This document shows positions 28,614 through 37,161 of a stretch of DNA of 64,000 nucleotides, piece by piece. The notes beneath the pieces are model-generated. The model saw only the letters and a program-made list of their open reading frames with translations. It was not told where the DNA came from and searched no databases. The translations under genes were made by a program, and so were the position numbers. The stretch is taken from NCBI RefSeq assembly GCF_011043625.1, contig NZ_JAAKGT010000008.1, positions 144,965 to 208,964 of the forward strand, in the 5' to 3' direction. Source of the stretch: Caulobacter sp. 602-2 (lineage in GTDB: Bacteria > Pseudomonadota > Alphaproteobacteria > Caulobacterales > Caulobacteraceae). Within the stretch, counting starts at the first letter, position 1. Each line of letters begins with the position of its first letter.

Positions 28614-29276
28614 ATGAGCAAGGTCCTCGGCGTACTGGGCGGCATGGGCCCGGCCGCCACCCTCGACTTCCTGGCCAAGCTGCAGGCGGCCACCCCGGTG
28701 GCGCGCGAGCAGGACCACATCCGGGTGCTGGTCGACATCAATCCCAAGATCCCCGACCGCAACACGCAGGGCGACGCGGCCGGCCCCGTGCTGGCGGCCA
28801 TGGCCGCGGGCCTGCGCGACGCGGGCGCGCAGGTTCTGGCCATCGCCTGCAACACCGCCCACGCCTTCGCCGCGCAGGTGAAGTCCAGCGGCCTGCCGCT
28901 GATCGACCTGCCGGAGACGGCGGTGGAGGCGGCTCGCGTCGGCGGCGCGACCCGGATCGGCGTGCTGGGCACGGCCGGCGGGCTTTCGATCTATCGCGAC
29001 CGGCTGGCGCACCTGGGGCTGGAGGCCGTGACGCTGGGCGACCACGAGCAGGTCGAGTTCATGGCCCTGCTCTACCGCATCAAGCGCGGCGACCTGTCGG
29101 CGGCCTCGCGCCAGACCATGGCGGCCCTGGCGCATCGGCTGGTGGGTCTGGGCGCGCAGGCCGTGGTCGCCGGCTGCACCGAAGTGCCGCTGGTCATGAG
29201 CCAGGACGACCTGACCGTGCCGTTCGTGGATGCGACGGACGCGCTGGCCAAGCGGTGCGTGGAGGTTTGCCGGTAG
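28614..29276 (+). CDS. Aspartate/glutamate racemase family protein
   Basis: A 220-residue PLP-independent racemase. The two catalytic cysteines are present in IACNTAHAF and VVAGCTEVPLV, with the N-terminal LGVLGGMGPAATLDF that marks YgeA/aspartate racemase types. AGGAG lies 8 bases before the ATG. It follows the D-cysteine desulfhydrase-like gene within 12 bases, so the pair may interconvert and degrade a D-amino acid such as D-aspartate or D-cysteate. Confidence 0.9.
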   Translation: MSKVLGVLGGMGPAATLDFLAKLQAATPVAREQDHIRVLVDINPKIPDRNTQGDAAGPVLAAMAAGLRDAGAQVLAIACNTAHAFAAQVKSSGLPLIDLPETAVEAARVGGATRIGVLGTAGGLSIYRDRLAHLGLEAVTLGDHEQVEFMALLYRIKRGDLSAASRQTMAALAHRLVGLGAQAVVAGCTEVPLVMSQDDLTVPFVDATDALAKRCVEVCR

Positions 29277-29290
29277 GCGCAGGCGGCAGG

Positions 29291-29424
29291 AACCTCCCCC
29301 TCTGGGGGAGGCGATCGCGCAGCGATCGGTGGGGGGTGTGGATGATGACCGTCCGCCTCGGAAGAAGCTGAAAACGTCCCCCCACCGGCCTTCGGCCGCC
29401 TCCCCCACAGGGGGAGGTTCCTGA
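29291..29424. repeat. Dispersed palindromic repeat, copy D (two facing units)
   Basis: One unit reads CCTCCCCCTCTGGGGGAGGC with GATCGCGCAGCGATCGGTGG at 29291-29335 and the other CCGGCCTTCGGCCG followed by CCTCCCCCACAGGGGGAGG at 29384-29418. About 45 bases separate them. They sit just after the racemase gene, convergent with the small gene at 29428, and could act as a bidirectional mRNA end. Confidence 0.75.
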
Positions 29425-29427
29425 AGG

Positions 29428-29604
29428 TTAGATCGTCGCCGTTATCGCCGCGATGACGGCCGTGGTCACGGCGGCGTCGCAGCCGGCTTCGGCCGCGGCC
29501 TTGGCGGCCTTGCGGGACTTGGCCGCCTTGGCCTCGCGCTTGGCCTGGCCGTCCTGCATGGCGGCGGCCCACTTGGATTTCGGCGGCGGCTTGGGAAGCG
29601 GCAT
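29428..29604 (-). CDS. 58-residue Lys/Ala-rich small protein
   Basis: An open frame from an ATG at 29604 with an excellent AAGGAGAG 4 bases upstream. The protein begins MPLPKPPPKSKWAAAMQDGQ, has a basic Ala/Lys helix (KREAKAAKSRKAAKAAAEAG) and ends in a short hydrophobic run (AAVTTAVIAAITATI). The basic helix suggests nucleic-acid or membrane contact. The family is unknown. Its 3' end abuts repeat copy D. Confidence 0.6.
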   Translation of the reverse strand: MPLPKPPPKSKWAAAMQDGQAKREAKAAKSRKAAKAAAEAGCDAAVTTAVIAAITATI

Positions 29605-29681
29605 CGCTCTCTCCTTGGCTGATCCGAGCAGGCCACGGCGCCTCGCCGGCGTCCAGTTACAAGCGCGTCACCCGTCCCGGC

Positions 29682-31628
29682 TCAGCCGCCGAAGATGCGT
29701 CGCAGCCAGCGCGGGATGCCGCCGAGATCCTGTTCGAGCTCGCGTTCCAGCTGCTCCTCCTCGGACGGCGGCTGTACGCGCGGAACCGGGGCGCGGTCGC
29801 GGGCGATCAGGCCGGCCCTCAGGCCCTGGCCGACGAAGTCGCGCCAGATCTGGGCCGGCAGGCCGCCGCCGGTGACCCCGTTCATCGGCGAGTGGTCGTC
29901 GTTGCCCACCCACACGCCCACCACCAGGTCGCCGGTAAAGCCGACGAAGACGGCGTCGCGGTGCTCCTGGGTGGTGCCGGTCTTGCCGTAGGTCAGCTGG
30001 CCGGTGCGGGCCGCGCGGCCCGTGCCCTCCTCGACCACCGCGCCGAGCAGTTCGTAGAGGGCCGCGCGCTGGGCCGTGTCGAGCTGGCGGCTGGGCGGGG
30101 CCGCCTCGCCGTCCTTGCGCGGGCGGCCATAGGGCGCGACCGGCATGTGGCCCGAGGCGACGGCGGCGTAGGCGGAGGTCAGTTCCAGCAAGGTCGTCTC
30201 GGCCGCCCCCAGCGACAGGCTGGCGTCGGTCGCCTTCAGCGGCGAGGTGATCCCGAGATCCCGGGCGGCCTGCACCACCGCCTCGCCCCCCGCCGTCTGC
30301 CAGATACGCGCGGCGATGATGTTGTTGGACTGGGCGAAGGCGTCGCGCAGGGTCAGGTCGCTGCCCGCGCCGCCCTCGTAGTTCCTGGGCGTCCAGCCGT
30401 TGATGGTCACCGGATCGCCGACCACCCGCATGTCGGGACGGGCGCCGTCGCGCAGGGCGGCCAGATAGACGAACAGCTTGAAGGCGCTGCCCGGCTGGCG
30501 CTTGGCCTGGACGGCGCGGTTGAACTGGCTCTTGGCGTAGGAGCGGCCGCCGACCATGGCCACGACCTTGCCGTCGGGCCGCATGGCCACCAGCGCCGCC
30601 TGCCCGGCCTTCAGCCGGGTTCCCGACCGGGCCAGGGCGTTGTTGACCGCTTGCTCGGCGCGACGCTGCAGGCGGCCGTCGAGCGTGGTGGGAACCCGAA
30701 CCTCGCCGTAACGGGCGGTCTCGAAGGCGTCGGCGAGCTGGGGCGAGACCCAGTCGGCGAAATAGCCGCCGACCGGCAGGCTGGCGCGCGTGGCCCGGGC
30801 GCGGGCGCCGCGGGCGTTCTGCGCCTGCTGCGGCGTGATGAACTTGACCTCGACCATGTCGGCCAGGACCTGGTCGGCGCGGGCGGCGACAGCCTTGGGA
30901 TTGTCGACCGGGTCCAGGCGGCTGGGGGCGTTGACCATGCCGGCCAGGATGGCGGCCTGGCCCAGGGTCAGCTTCTCGGGCGCACGGCCGAAATAGTGCC
31001 GCGAGGCCGCGCCCAGGCCATAGACCCCGTCGCCGAAATAGATGCTGGAAAGATAGCGGGCGAGGATCTCGTCCTTCGACAGGCGCAGCTCCAGCCACAG
31101 CGCGATCACCGCCTCCTGCGCCTTGCGGCGCAGGGTGCGCTCGTTGCTCAGAAAGGCGTTCTTGGCCAGTTGCTGGGTGATGGTGCTGGCGCCTTCGCGG
31201 GCCTTGCCGGCCTTGATGTTGACCGCCGCCGCCCGGCCCATGCCCCACAGGTCGAGACCGAAGTGGCGGCGAAACCGCCTGTCCTCGACGGCGATGAAGG
31301 CGTTGGGCACGTAGTCGGGCAGTTCGGAGACGACGACGGGCGCCTCCTTGTAGGCGCCGCGCCGCGCGAAGGGCTTTCCTTGCGCGTCCAGCAGCACGAC
31401 GGCGGGGCTGTCCAGCGGCTCCAGCGAGCGCGACAGCGGCAGGCTGACGCCGATCCAGACGAAGGCGGCCAGCAGGGCGGCGAACACCAGGCCGAAGAAA
31501 CCCATCCAGCGCGGATGACGGCGAACGAAGGCGACGAGGCCCCGCGCCCGCGCGGCGACGAAAGCGGCCACGGCCAAGGCCGCATGCCGCGCCTTCACCG
31601 TCCAAGCTCGCCAGTCGAAATCGGCCAC
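29682..31628 (-). CDS. Bifunctional PBP1A-type penicillin-binding protein
   Basis: A 648-residue class A penicillin-binding protein. A cytoplasmic tail and one membrane helix (about 42-62) precede a GT51 glycosyltransferase domain (about 85-250) with E115 in VEDRRFRRHFGLD and the second signature REGASTITQQLAKN. The transpeptidase domain has SAFK (SxxK), SNN and KTGTT. It polymerises and cross-links peptidoglycan in the periplasm. Caulobacter has several such enzymes (Pbp1A, PbpC, PbpX, PbpY); I cannot say which this is. The last residues (EEEQLERELEQDL) form an acidic tail. Confidence 0.93.
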   Translation of the reverse strand: MADFDWRAWTVKARHAALAVAAFVAARARGLVAFVRRHPRWMGFFGLVFAALLAAFVWIGVSLPLSRSLEPLDSPAVVLLDAQGKPFARRGAYKEAPVVVSELPDYVPNAFIAVEDRRFRRHFGLDLWGMGRAAAVNIKAGKAREGASTITQQLAKNAFLSNERTLRRKAQEAVIALWLELRLSKDEILARYLSSIYFGDGVYGLGAASRHYFGRAPEKLTLGQAAILAGMVNAPSRLDPVDNPKAVAARADQVLADMVEVKFITPQQAQNARGARARATRASLPVGGYFADWVSPQLADAFETARYGEVRVPTTLDGRLQRRAEQAVNNALARSGTRLKAGQAALVAMRPDGKVVAMVGGRSYAKSQFNRAVQAKRQPGSAFKLFVYLAALRDGARPDMRVVGDPVTINGWTPRNYEGGAGSDLTLRDAFAQSNNIIAARIWQTAGGEAVVQAARDLGITSPLKATDASLSLGAAETTLLELTSAYAAVASGHMPVAPYGRPRKDGEAAPPSRQLDTAQRAALYELLGAVVEEGTGRAARTGQLTYGKTGTTQEHRDAVFVGFTGDLVVGVWVGNDDHSPMNGVTGGGLPAQIWRDFVGQGLRAGLIARDRAPVPRVQPPSEEEQLERELEQDLGGIPRWLRRIFGG

Positions 31629-31715
31629 TCGGCCCCCGTTTCCTGTTTCAGCCCCCGCCTGAATGGCAAGAACTTGCGGCAGGAAAGCGTCACAGCACGG
31701 CGGAGGTTTCAGCCC

Positions 31716-32738
31716 TCAGGCCTGCAGCGCCATGAAGGCGTCGACCTTGTCGAGGGCGCAGAGCGGCGCGCGGATGGTGCAGACCAGGCCGCCCGGCCGG
31801 TAGTCGAGCTCGACCTGCCCGTCCAGTTCGCTGGCCAGGGCCAGCTCGATGATCCGCGAGCCGAAGCCCCGCCGCGAGGGCCGCGCCACCGGCGGGCCGC
31901 CGCGCTCGGTCCAGCTGACCAGCAGCTGGGCGCCCGGCTGCGAGGTCCAGCGCACCGTCACCTCGCCGCCCGGAACCGACAGGGCGCCGTACTTCAGGGC
32001 GTTGATGGCCAGTTCGTGGAAGGCCAGCGCCATGACCACCGCCGGCTTGGGCGAGACCATCAGGTCGGGGCCGGCGACCAGCACATCGTGGTCGGCGTTG
32101 CGATAGGGCCGCACCGAGCCCTCGACGATCTGGCGCAGGCTGGCGGCGGCCCAGTTCTCGTCGGTCAGCACGTTGTGGGTGGCGGCTATGGCCATCAGCC
32201 GCCCCTCGAAGGCCCGCCGCACGGCCGGGTCGACGCCGGCGTTGCGCAGCGACTGGGCGGCGATCGACTGGACGATGGCCAGGGTGTTCTTCACACGGTG
32301 ATTGAGCTCGTTGACCAGCAGCTGACGGTGACGCTCGGCCAGCATGGCGGCGGTGACGTCGCGCGAGGCGGCCAGCACCCGCACCACCCGGCCCGCCTCG
32401 TCCAGCACCGGCGAGACCGTGGTGTCCCACCAGCGGACATTGCCCTTGGCGGTGGGGCACAGGGCGCGGAACGAGGAGGAGCCGCCGGCCAGGGCCCTGT
32501 TCAGGGCGTCCTCGACGACGGGGCGGCTTTCGGGGGGCCACATGTCGGGCCAGTAGCGGTCGCGGTTGCGGCCTTCGAAGTCGTCGATCTCGAAAAGCTC
32601 GCGACCGCGAAGGTTCATGTATTCGATCGAGCCGGTCAGGCTGATGACGCGGATGCAGTCCTGGCTGGCTTCCAGCACGCTGTGGAAATAGGCGCCGGCG
32701 CTGGCCAGCACGCCCTCGTCCGTACGGTCCTGCCCCAT
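31716..32738 (-). CDS. PAS-domain HWE-type sensor histidine kinase
   Basis: A 340-residue cytoplasmic kinase without membrane helices. One PAS domain (about 15-130, EASQDCIRVISLTGSIEYMN) is followed by the HisKA_2/HWE dimerisation helix with phospho-acceptor H147 (LVNELNHRVKNTLAIVQS) and a HATPase domain with ALAFHELAINALKYGAL and RRGFGSRIIE. HWE kinases are abundant in alphaproteobacteria and often feed the general stress response or light/redox sensing. No partner response regulator is adjacent. The next gene upstream encodes a 59-residue protein on the same strand. Confidence 0.92.
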   Translation of the reverse strand: MGQDRTDEGVLASAGAYFHSVLEASQDCIRVISLTGSIEYMNLRGRELFEIDDFEGRNRDRYWPDMWPPESRPVVEDALNRALAGGSSSFRALCPTAKGNVRWWDTTVSPVLDEAGRVVRVLAASRDVTAAMLAERHRQLLVNELNHRVKNTLAIVQSIAAQSLRNAGVDPAVRRAFEGRLMAIAATHNVLTDENWAAASLRQIVEGSVRPYRNADHDVLVAGPDLMVSPKPAVVMALAFHELAINALKYGALSVPGGEVTVRWTSQPGAQLLVSWTERGGPPVARPSRRGFGSRIIELALASELDGQVELDYRPGGLVCTIRAPLCALDKVDAFMALQA

Positions 32739-32823
32739 GCCCCCTCCGTCGCTCGGCTCGCTGCGGAGCCCGCGTTGCGCGAGGTCGCGACGGTCGTCAG
32801 GGACGCGTTCGAGCGGGGCCGCC

Positions 32824-33003
32824 TCAGCAGGCGCCGGCGGGTGCGTCTTCGGCGCAGGCTTCCATCAGTCCGACCATGGCGGCGGTGATCCGCGAGGTCT
32901 GGGCCATGCGGCGAAGGGCTTCGCGGGCGTGGGCGCTGTCGGCGATCTCGGCCTGACGCTCCAGCCGTTCGGCTTCCCTGAGATGATCGTTTTGGCTCGG
33001 CAT
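32824..33003 (-). CDS. 59-residue hypothetical protein
   Basis: An open frame from an ATG at 33003 to a TGA at 32824. The protein begins MPSQNDHLREAERLERQAEI and continues with charged helices (DSAHAREALRRMAQ) and a Cys-containing tail ending EDAPAGAC. The composition and a heptad-like N-terminus look like a real, helical small protein. There is no strong ribosome-binding site. It lies 85 bases upstream of the HWE kinase on the same strand and could be co-transcribed. Confidence 0.5.
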   Translation of the reverse strand: MPSQNDHLREAERLERQAEIADSAHAREALRRMAQTSRITAAMVGLMEACAEDAPAGAC

Positions 33004-33104
33004 GGTTCGATTCTTTACTGCGAATGAACGTCGTTCTCCATGCGACCGCGCGACGCAGGCCGAAGGGATTTGTTAACGCTCTCAGCCAGTTAGGTGCATA
33101 GGCA

Positions 33105-33245
33105 CATATGAAAACACCCCCGGGTCCTTGGGACCCGGGGGTGTCGTCCTGTTCCCCAACAGGACGGCGTCGCCCGCTGCCTTTCCGGCGCGGCGGCGTC
33201 GCCTCATGAACCGATGGTGGTCATTTGTTGGATATCGCCTCCTGA
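33105..33245 (-). ncRNA. Possible small RNA ending in a strong terminator
   Basis: On the minus strand a perfect 8-base hairpin (GTCCTGTT-GGGG-AACAGGAC, 33146-33165) is followed by an intrinsic terminator (33115-33142). Upstream are an AGGAGG and a six-codon ATG frame (MTTIGS), whose stop overlaps another ATG of an Arg-rich frame (MRRRRRAGKAAG) that runs through the terminator. Because transcription should stop before that frame ends, a regulatory RNA or leader peptide is more likely than a protein. The 5' end is not defined. Confidence 0.4.
33110..33143 (-). terminator. Strong intrinsic terminator (minus strand)
   Basis: CACCCCCGGGTCC (33115-33127) pairs with GGACCCGGGGGTG (33131-33143) around TTG, a perfect 13-base stem. 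On the minus strand it is followed by TTTTC, while the plus side has no T-run. No annotated minus-strand protein gene ends immediately before it, which points to a short RNA upstream. Confidence 0.75.
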
Positions 33246-33249
33246 GACA

Positions 33250-33505
33250 ACGCGGCGGCCTGTCGCACACGTCCCAGGGGAATTTTCGGCAAGGTTCGCC
33301 AACAGCGCGCTTGCCAAGTATGACACCGGTGGACATTGTGTCGTCCAAACACGCGCCGGGCCAACGGCGGCAAGGATTCGAGGCTTTTCGCCTCGACGGG
33401 GAAGGAAACCAAGGCGCAGCTTGGAAACGAGCGTCGCGACCAGCACCCGGACCCTGCCGCCTGCGTCCCCGCGTCGCGCCCGCCCGCTCTGGAGTTCATG
33501 CGTCG
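33250..33505. other. Leader region of the pectate lyase gene
   Basis: About 250 bases without a convincing gene. It holds TGACACCGGTGGACA at 33321-33335, which shares TGACACCGGT with the candidate operator before the LamG protein gene (12772). Read as a LacI-type dyad the right half is poor. The GC-rich part after 33400 shows nothing I can name apart from the start region of the lyase. Confidence 0.3.
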
Positions 33506-35143
33506 ATGCCGCTCAGCCCCCTCACCCGCCGCCGCCTGATGGCGACCTCCGCGGCCGCCTTCGCCGCCGCCGCGGGCCTGGCGCCCTTCAAGGCCCTGGC
33601 GGCCGAGGCGCCGAGCAAGGAGGCCGCGCTGGCCACGATGAAGCGGGCTACCACCTTCATGGTCGAGAAGGTCGCCTACCAAGGCGGCTACGTCTGGAGC
33701 TACCTGCCCGACTTCTCGCGCCGCTGGGGCGAGATGGAGGCCTATCCGACGATGATCTGGGTGCAGCCGCCCGGCACGGCGACCATGGGCCACCTGTTCC
33801 TCGACGCCTATCACGCCACCGGCGACGAATATTACTACGAGGCCGCCAAGCAGGTGGCCGGCGCCCTGATCAAGATCCAGCACCCGGCCGGCGGCTGGAA
33901 CTATCTGGGCGACCTGGCCGGCGAGCCGTCGATCCGCAAGTGGTACGACACCATCGGCAAGAACGGCTGGCGGCTCGAGGAATTCCAGCACTACTACGGC
34001 AACGCCACCTTCGACGACGCCGGCACGGCCGAAAGCTCGCAGTTCCTGCTGCGGCTCTATGTCGAGAAGAAGGATCCCGCCTTCAAGCCGGCGCTCGACA
34101 AGGCCATCCAGTTCGTCCTCGACAGCCAGTACCCGGTCGGCGGCTGGCCCCAGCGCTTCCCGCTGAAGGACGAGTTCCACCATCACGGCCGGCCCGACTA
34201 CACCGGCTACATCACCTTCAACGACGACGTGGCCGGCGAGAACATCGAGTTCCTGCTGATGGTCTGGCAGGCGCTGGGCGACCCGCGCGTGCTGCCGGCG
34301 GTGAAGAAGGCGATGGACTGCTTCGTCGCCTGCCAGCAGCCCCTGCCCCAGGCCGGCTGGGGCCTGCAGCACAAGGTCTCCGACCTCAAGCCGTCCGGCG
34401 CGCGCACCTACGAGCCCGAGGCCTTCGCCACCCACACCACGGCCGCCAACATCACCGCCTGCATGGGCTTCTACGAACTGACGGGCGACCCGAAGTACCT
34501 GGCGCGCCTCGGCGAAGCCCTCGACTGGCTGGAGACCACCAGGCTGCCGGTCGAACACCAGAAGGGCCGCCAGTTCCCGACCTTCGTCGAGATCGGCACC
34601 AACAAGCCGCTGTTCGTGCACCGCACCGGCAGCAACGTCGTCAACGGCCGCTACTATGTCGACGGCAATCCCGAGAACACCGTGGCCCACTACTCCTCGT
34701 TCCGGGGGGTCAACATCCCGGCCCTGCGCAAGCGGCTGGAGACGCTGAAGGCCACCCCGCCGGAAGTCGCCAGCAAGGCCTCGCCGCTGAAGGGCGGCCG
34801 CCAGGCGCTGCCGAAGTACTTCACGCTGAAGGACGTGTCGGTGTCGGACCTGAACGTCGGGGCCCTGAAGGGCGACGCCACGGCCGGCGCGCCCGACAAG
34901 GCCGCGGGCCTGATCGCCGCCCTCAACGAGGCCGGCTGGTGGCCGACCGAACTGAAGGCGACCAGCAATCCCTATATCGGCGACGGCTCGCCCACCCCGG
35001 CCCCTGGCGACTTCAGCCGCACCCATGTGGGCGACGCCTCCGACACCTCGCCCTACGTGACCGACAAGCCGAAGATCGGCATTTCGACGGGCAGCTACAT
35101 CGAGAACATGGTGACGCTGCTGAAGTACGTCGGGGCGGCGTAA
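33506..35143 (+). CDS. Pectate lyase (PL10 family), Tat-exported
   Basis: The protein has 545 residues from an ATG at 33506. The N-terminus has a twin-arginine signal (LTRRRLMATSAAAFAAAAGL, cleavage near AEA at residue 34). Residues about 40-440 have the PL10 pattern: an alpha toroid with SQYPVGGWPQRFPLKDEF, RPDYTGYITFNDD and WARFYE-like aromatic sites (here HYSSFRGVNIPALRKR). PL10 enzymes cleave polygalacturonate by beta-elimination with Ca2+. The C-terminal 100 residues have no assigned role. The nearest GGAG is 11 bases upstream, a little far. It is a single gene, suggesting use of plant pectin. Confidence 0.9.
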   Translation: MPLSPLTRRRLMATSAAAFAAAAGLAPFKALAAEAPSKEAALATMKRATTFMVEKVAYQGGYVWSYLPDFSRRWGEMEAYPTMIWVQPPGTATMGHLFLDAYHATGDEYYYEAAKQVAGALIKIQHPAGGWNYLGDLAGEPSIRKWYDTIGKNGWRLEEFQHYYGNATFDDAGTAESSQFLLRLYVEKKDPAFKPALDKAIQFVLDSQYPVGGWPQRFPLKDEFHHHGRPDYTGYITFNDDVAGENIEFLLMVWQALGDPRVLPAVKKAMDCFVACQQPLPQAGWGLQHKVSDLKPSGARTYEPEAFATHTTAANITACMGFYELTGDPKYLARLGEALDWLETTRLPVEHQKGRQFPTFVEIGTNKPLFVHRTGSNVVNGRYYVDGNPENTVAHYSSFRGVNIPALRKRLETLKATPPEVASKASPLKGGRQALPKYFTLKDVSVSDLNVGALKGDATAGAPDKAAGLIAALNEAGWWPTELKATSNPYIGDGSPTPAPGDFSRTHVGDASDTSPYVTDKPKIGISTGSYIENMVTLLKYVGAA

Positions 35144-35156
35144 CCCGCCTTCGGCG

Positions 35157-35255
35157 GCCCCCTCAGTCGCTACGCGACAGCTCCCCCAAGGGGGGAGCAT
35201 CTGGAGCGATAGATCCTCCCCCTCTGGGGGAGGTGGCCCGGAGGGCCGGAGGGGG
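35157..35255. repeat. Dispersed palindromic repeat, copy E
   Basis: CCCCCTCAGTCGCTACGCGA and CAGCTCCCCCAAGGGGGGAG are followed by ATCCTCCCCCTCTGGGGGAG and GTGGCCCGGAGGGCCGGAGG. The unit fills the convergent gap between the pectate lyase and the DUF885 gene and touches the stop codon of the latter. Confidence 0.8.
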
Positions 35256-36767
35256 TCAGCGCGGCGCCAGCATCGCCAGCGGCAGGGTCCCGCGATCCAG
35301 CACGCGGCCGTGGAACTCGCGCAGGGTCCCGCCCCACGCGCGGCGCAGACGCGCCAGCTCCAGCCAGTACATCCCCTGCCCCGCCGCGGCGCCTGGCGCG
35401 ATGGCGGCGCGTTCGACCTCCTGGGCGAAGGGCGCGAAGATCACCGGCGCGCCCTGCACGTCGGCAAGGAAGGCCATGGCCCGCTCGGGCGTCCAACCCT
35501 CCAGGTGGATGCCGATGTCCATGCGGGCGCGGGCGGCGCGGAACAGGATCCAGTACAGGCCGCCGATCTCGGCCAGGGGCTGGCCTTCGAAGGCGCCCAT
35601 CTCCCAGGCCAGATGCTCGGCATAGACGGCCCAGCCCTCCATCGCCGCCGGGCAGGCCACGCGCGAGCGATAGGGGTGCGCGCCCGACAGCTCTTCCTTG
35701 GGGATCTGCAGCATGTGGCCGGGCAGCACCTCGTGATGCACCACGGCCGGCAGGCTCCAGCTGGGCCGGTCGCGGATGCGCTTGAGATCCACATAGTAGG
35801 CGCCGGGCTTCTTGCCGTCCGCCGACGGCAGGTCGCGATAGCCCTGTCGGCCCGCGGCCTCGTCGGCGGGCGACATGCGCCGCACCGACACGGCGTCGAC
35901 CGCGCCGGGCAGGTCGCCGAAGGCCTGGGACAGGCGCGCGCGGGCCTTGGCCAGCCACGGCGCCATGTCGGCGATGGCGCGGTCGCGACCCGCGTCGTCG
36001 TCGGAATACAGGTAGCGCTCGTCGGCCATCAGCGCCCGCAGGCGCTCGCCCACCCCGCCCTGGCTGAGGCCCTGAGCCCTCAACAGGGCGTCGGCGCGGG
36101 CGTGCAGGCTCTTGATGGCGTCGTCCAGCCGGCGGCGGGCCTCGACGGGGGCCATGGGCGCGCCCAGCTGGGTCTTCAGCATGGCGGCGTAATAGGCCTC
36201 GCGGTCCTTGAAGCGCACGCCGGCGGCGGTTCCCGCGCGGGGCTTCAGGGCCAGCAGGGCTGCGCGCTGGCCGTTCAGCGCGCCTCCCACCGACGGCGAG
36301 GCCTTCGACCGCGCCTCGACCAGGGCCTTGTCCAGGCGATCGATCAGGAAGGCGGGGGGAACGACGCCGGCGTCGGCGTCCTTGCGGATCCGGTCGGTCT
36401 CGGCCTGGATGCGCGCGACCATCGCCGGCGCGGCGTCGCCCCAGGCCTCCGAGGCCTTCTGCCAGGCGCCGGACCGGGTGGTGACGACATAGGGACCCGC
36501 CGCGCCCGCGCCGAACGGAAAGCGGCGGACGAGGTCGGCCTCGGCGGCGGCGGCGATGCGCACGGCGTCGTAATCGAGCCGGGCCTTAGGCGACAGAGTC
36601 TGGGGGTCGAGAGCGGACAGGGCCGTGAGCCTGTCGGCCGCCGTCCCGCCCTTGGCGAAGCCGTCCAGCAGGACCTTCAGCGCCGCGTCGCCTTCCTGGG
36701 CGGCCAGGGCGGGGCCGGCGGCGAGGCTCGCGCCGGTCAGCAGCATCATCGCGCGCCGATCGATCAT
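35256..36767 (-). CDS. Exported DUF885 family protein (putative metallopeptidase)
   Basis: The protein has 503 residues from an ATG at 36767 with GGAG 3-6 bases upstream. A signal peptide (about 1-22, AAGPALAAQ; the start MIDRRAMMLL may be a Tat signal) precedes a helical DUF885 domain with the metal-binding HHEVLPGH (344-351) and a distal AMEGWAVYAEHLAWEMG glutamate. The family resembles carboxypeptidase-like metalloproteases and is often annotated as a putative lipoprotein. The substrate is unknown. It lies next to, but separate from, an ArsR-controlled pair. Confidence 0.88.
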   Translation of the reverse strand: MIDRRAMMLLTGASLAAGPALAAQEGDAALKVLLDGFAKGGTAADRLTALSALDPQTLSPKARLDYDAVRIAAAAEADLVRRFPFGAGAAGPYVVTTRSGAWQKASEAWGDAAPAMVARIQAETDRIRKDADAGVVPPAFLIDRLDKALVEARSKASPSVGGALNGQRAALLALKPRAGTAAGVRFKDREAYYAAMLKTQLGAPMAPVEARRRLDDAIKSLHARADALLRAQGLSQGGVGERLRALMADERYLYSDDDAGRDRAIADMAPWLAKARARLSQAFGDLPGAVDAVSVRRMSPADEAAGRQGYRDLPSADGKKPGAYYVDLKRIRDRPSWSLPAVVHHEVLPGHMLQIPKEELSGAHPYRSRVACPAAMEGWAVYAEHLAWEMGAFEGQPLAEIGGLYWILFRAARARMDIGIHLEGWTPERAMAFLADVQGAPVIFAPFAQEVERAAIAPGAAAGQGMYWLELARLRRAWGGTLREFHGRVLDRGTLPLAMLAPR

Positions 36768-36824
36768 CTCCGGCCCTCCCTCTTGTCTCGTTGTCCCCTG
36801 TCGTAGCGGGAAAGACACCGGTGT

Positions 36825-37145
36825 CTAGAGGGCGCCGTCCTCGGCTGCGACCAGGGCCAGCAGGCCGGGAAAGCGCGCCTCGATCTCGTCGCGGCGCAGT
36901 TGGGCCGCCCGGCTGTTGCCGCGGTCGACCTGGCGGATCAGGCCGGCCTCGCGCAGCACCCGGAAGTGATGGGTCAGCGAAGCCTTGCTGACCGGCAGGC
37001 CGAAGGAGACGCAGGTGCGCTCGGTCAGCGGCTCGGCGCGCACCAGTTCTGCGATCACGCGGCGCCGCTGCGGATCGGCCAGGGCGGCCAGCAGGGCGCC
37101 CAATTGCATCTCGTGCGGTTCGGGGTGGCCTTCGGCGTCGGGCAT
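36825..37145 (-). CDS. ArsR-family transcriptional regulator
   Basis: The protein has 106 residues from an ATG at 37145, with GGAG upstream. It has a winged-helix core: LGALLAALADPQRRRVIAEL, LPVSKASLTHHFRVLREAGL and the wing DRGNSRAAQL. The HFRVLREAGLI recognition helix differs from the SRPBCC-linked ArsR near 1.8 kb, so they are not recent duplicates. No metal-binding Cys cluster is visible. It is divergent from a monooxygenase-type gene, with palindromes in the 84-base gap, the usual layout of a repressor controlling both. Confidence 0.88.
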   Translation of the reverse strand: MPDAEGHPEPHEMQLGALLAALADPQRRRVIAELVRAEPLTERTCVSFGLPVSKASLTHHFRVLREAGLIRQVDRGNSRAAQLRRDEIEARFPGLLALVAAEDGAL

Positions 37146-37161
37146 CGGATCTCCATGACAA

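Noticed and set aside
29892..32888. A 998-codon plus-strand open frame across the PBP and kinase genes
   Set aside because: It runs antisense through two well-recognised genes, and its composition is that of reverse-complemented high-GC coding sequence.
33082..33348. An 88-codon minus-strand frame before the pectate lyase
   Set aside because: A strong terminator lies inside it and its only good ribosome-binding site serves a six-codon frame in another phase.
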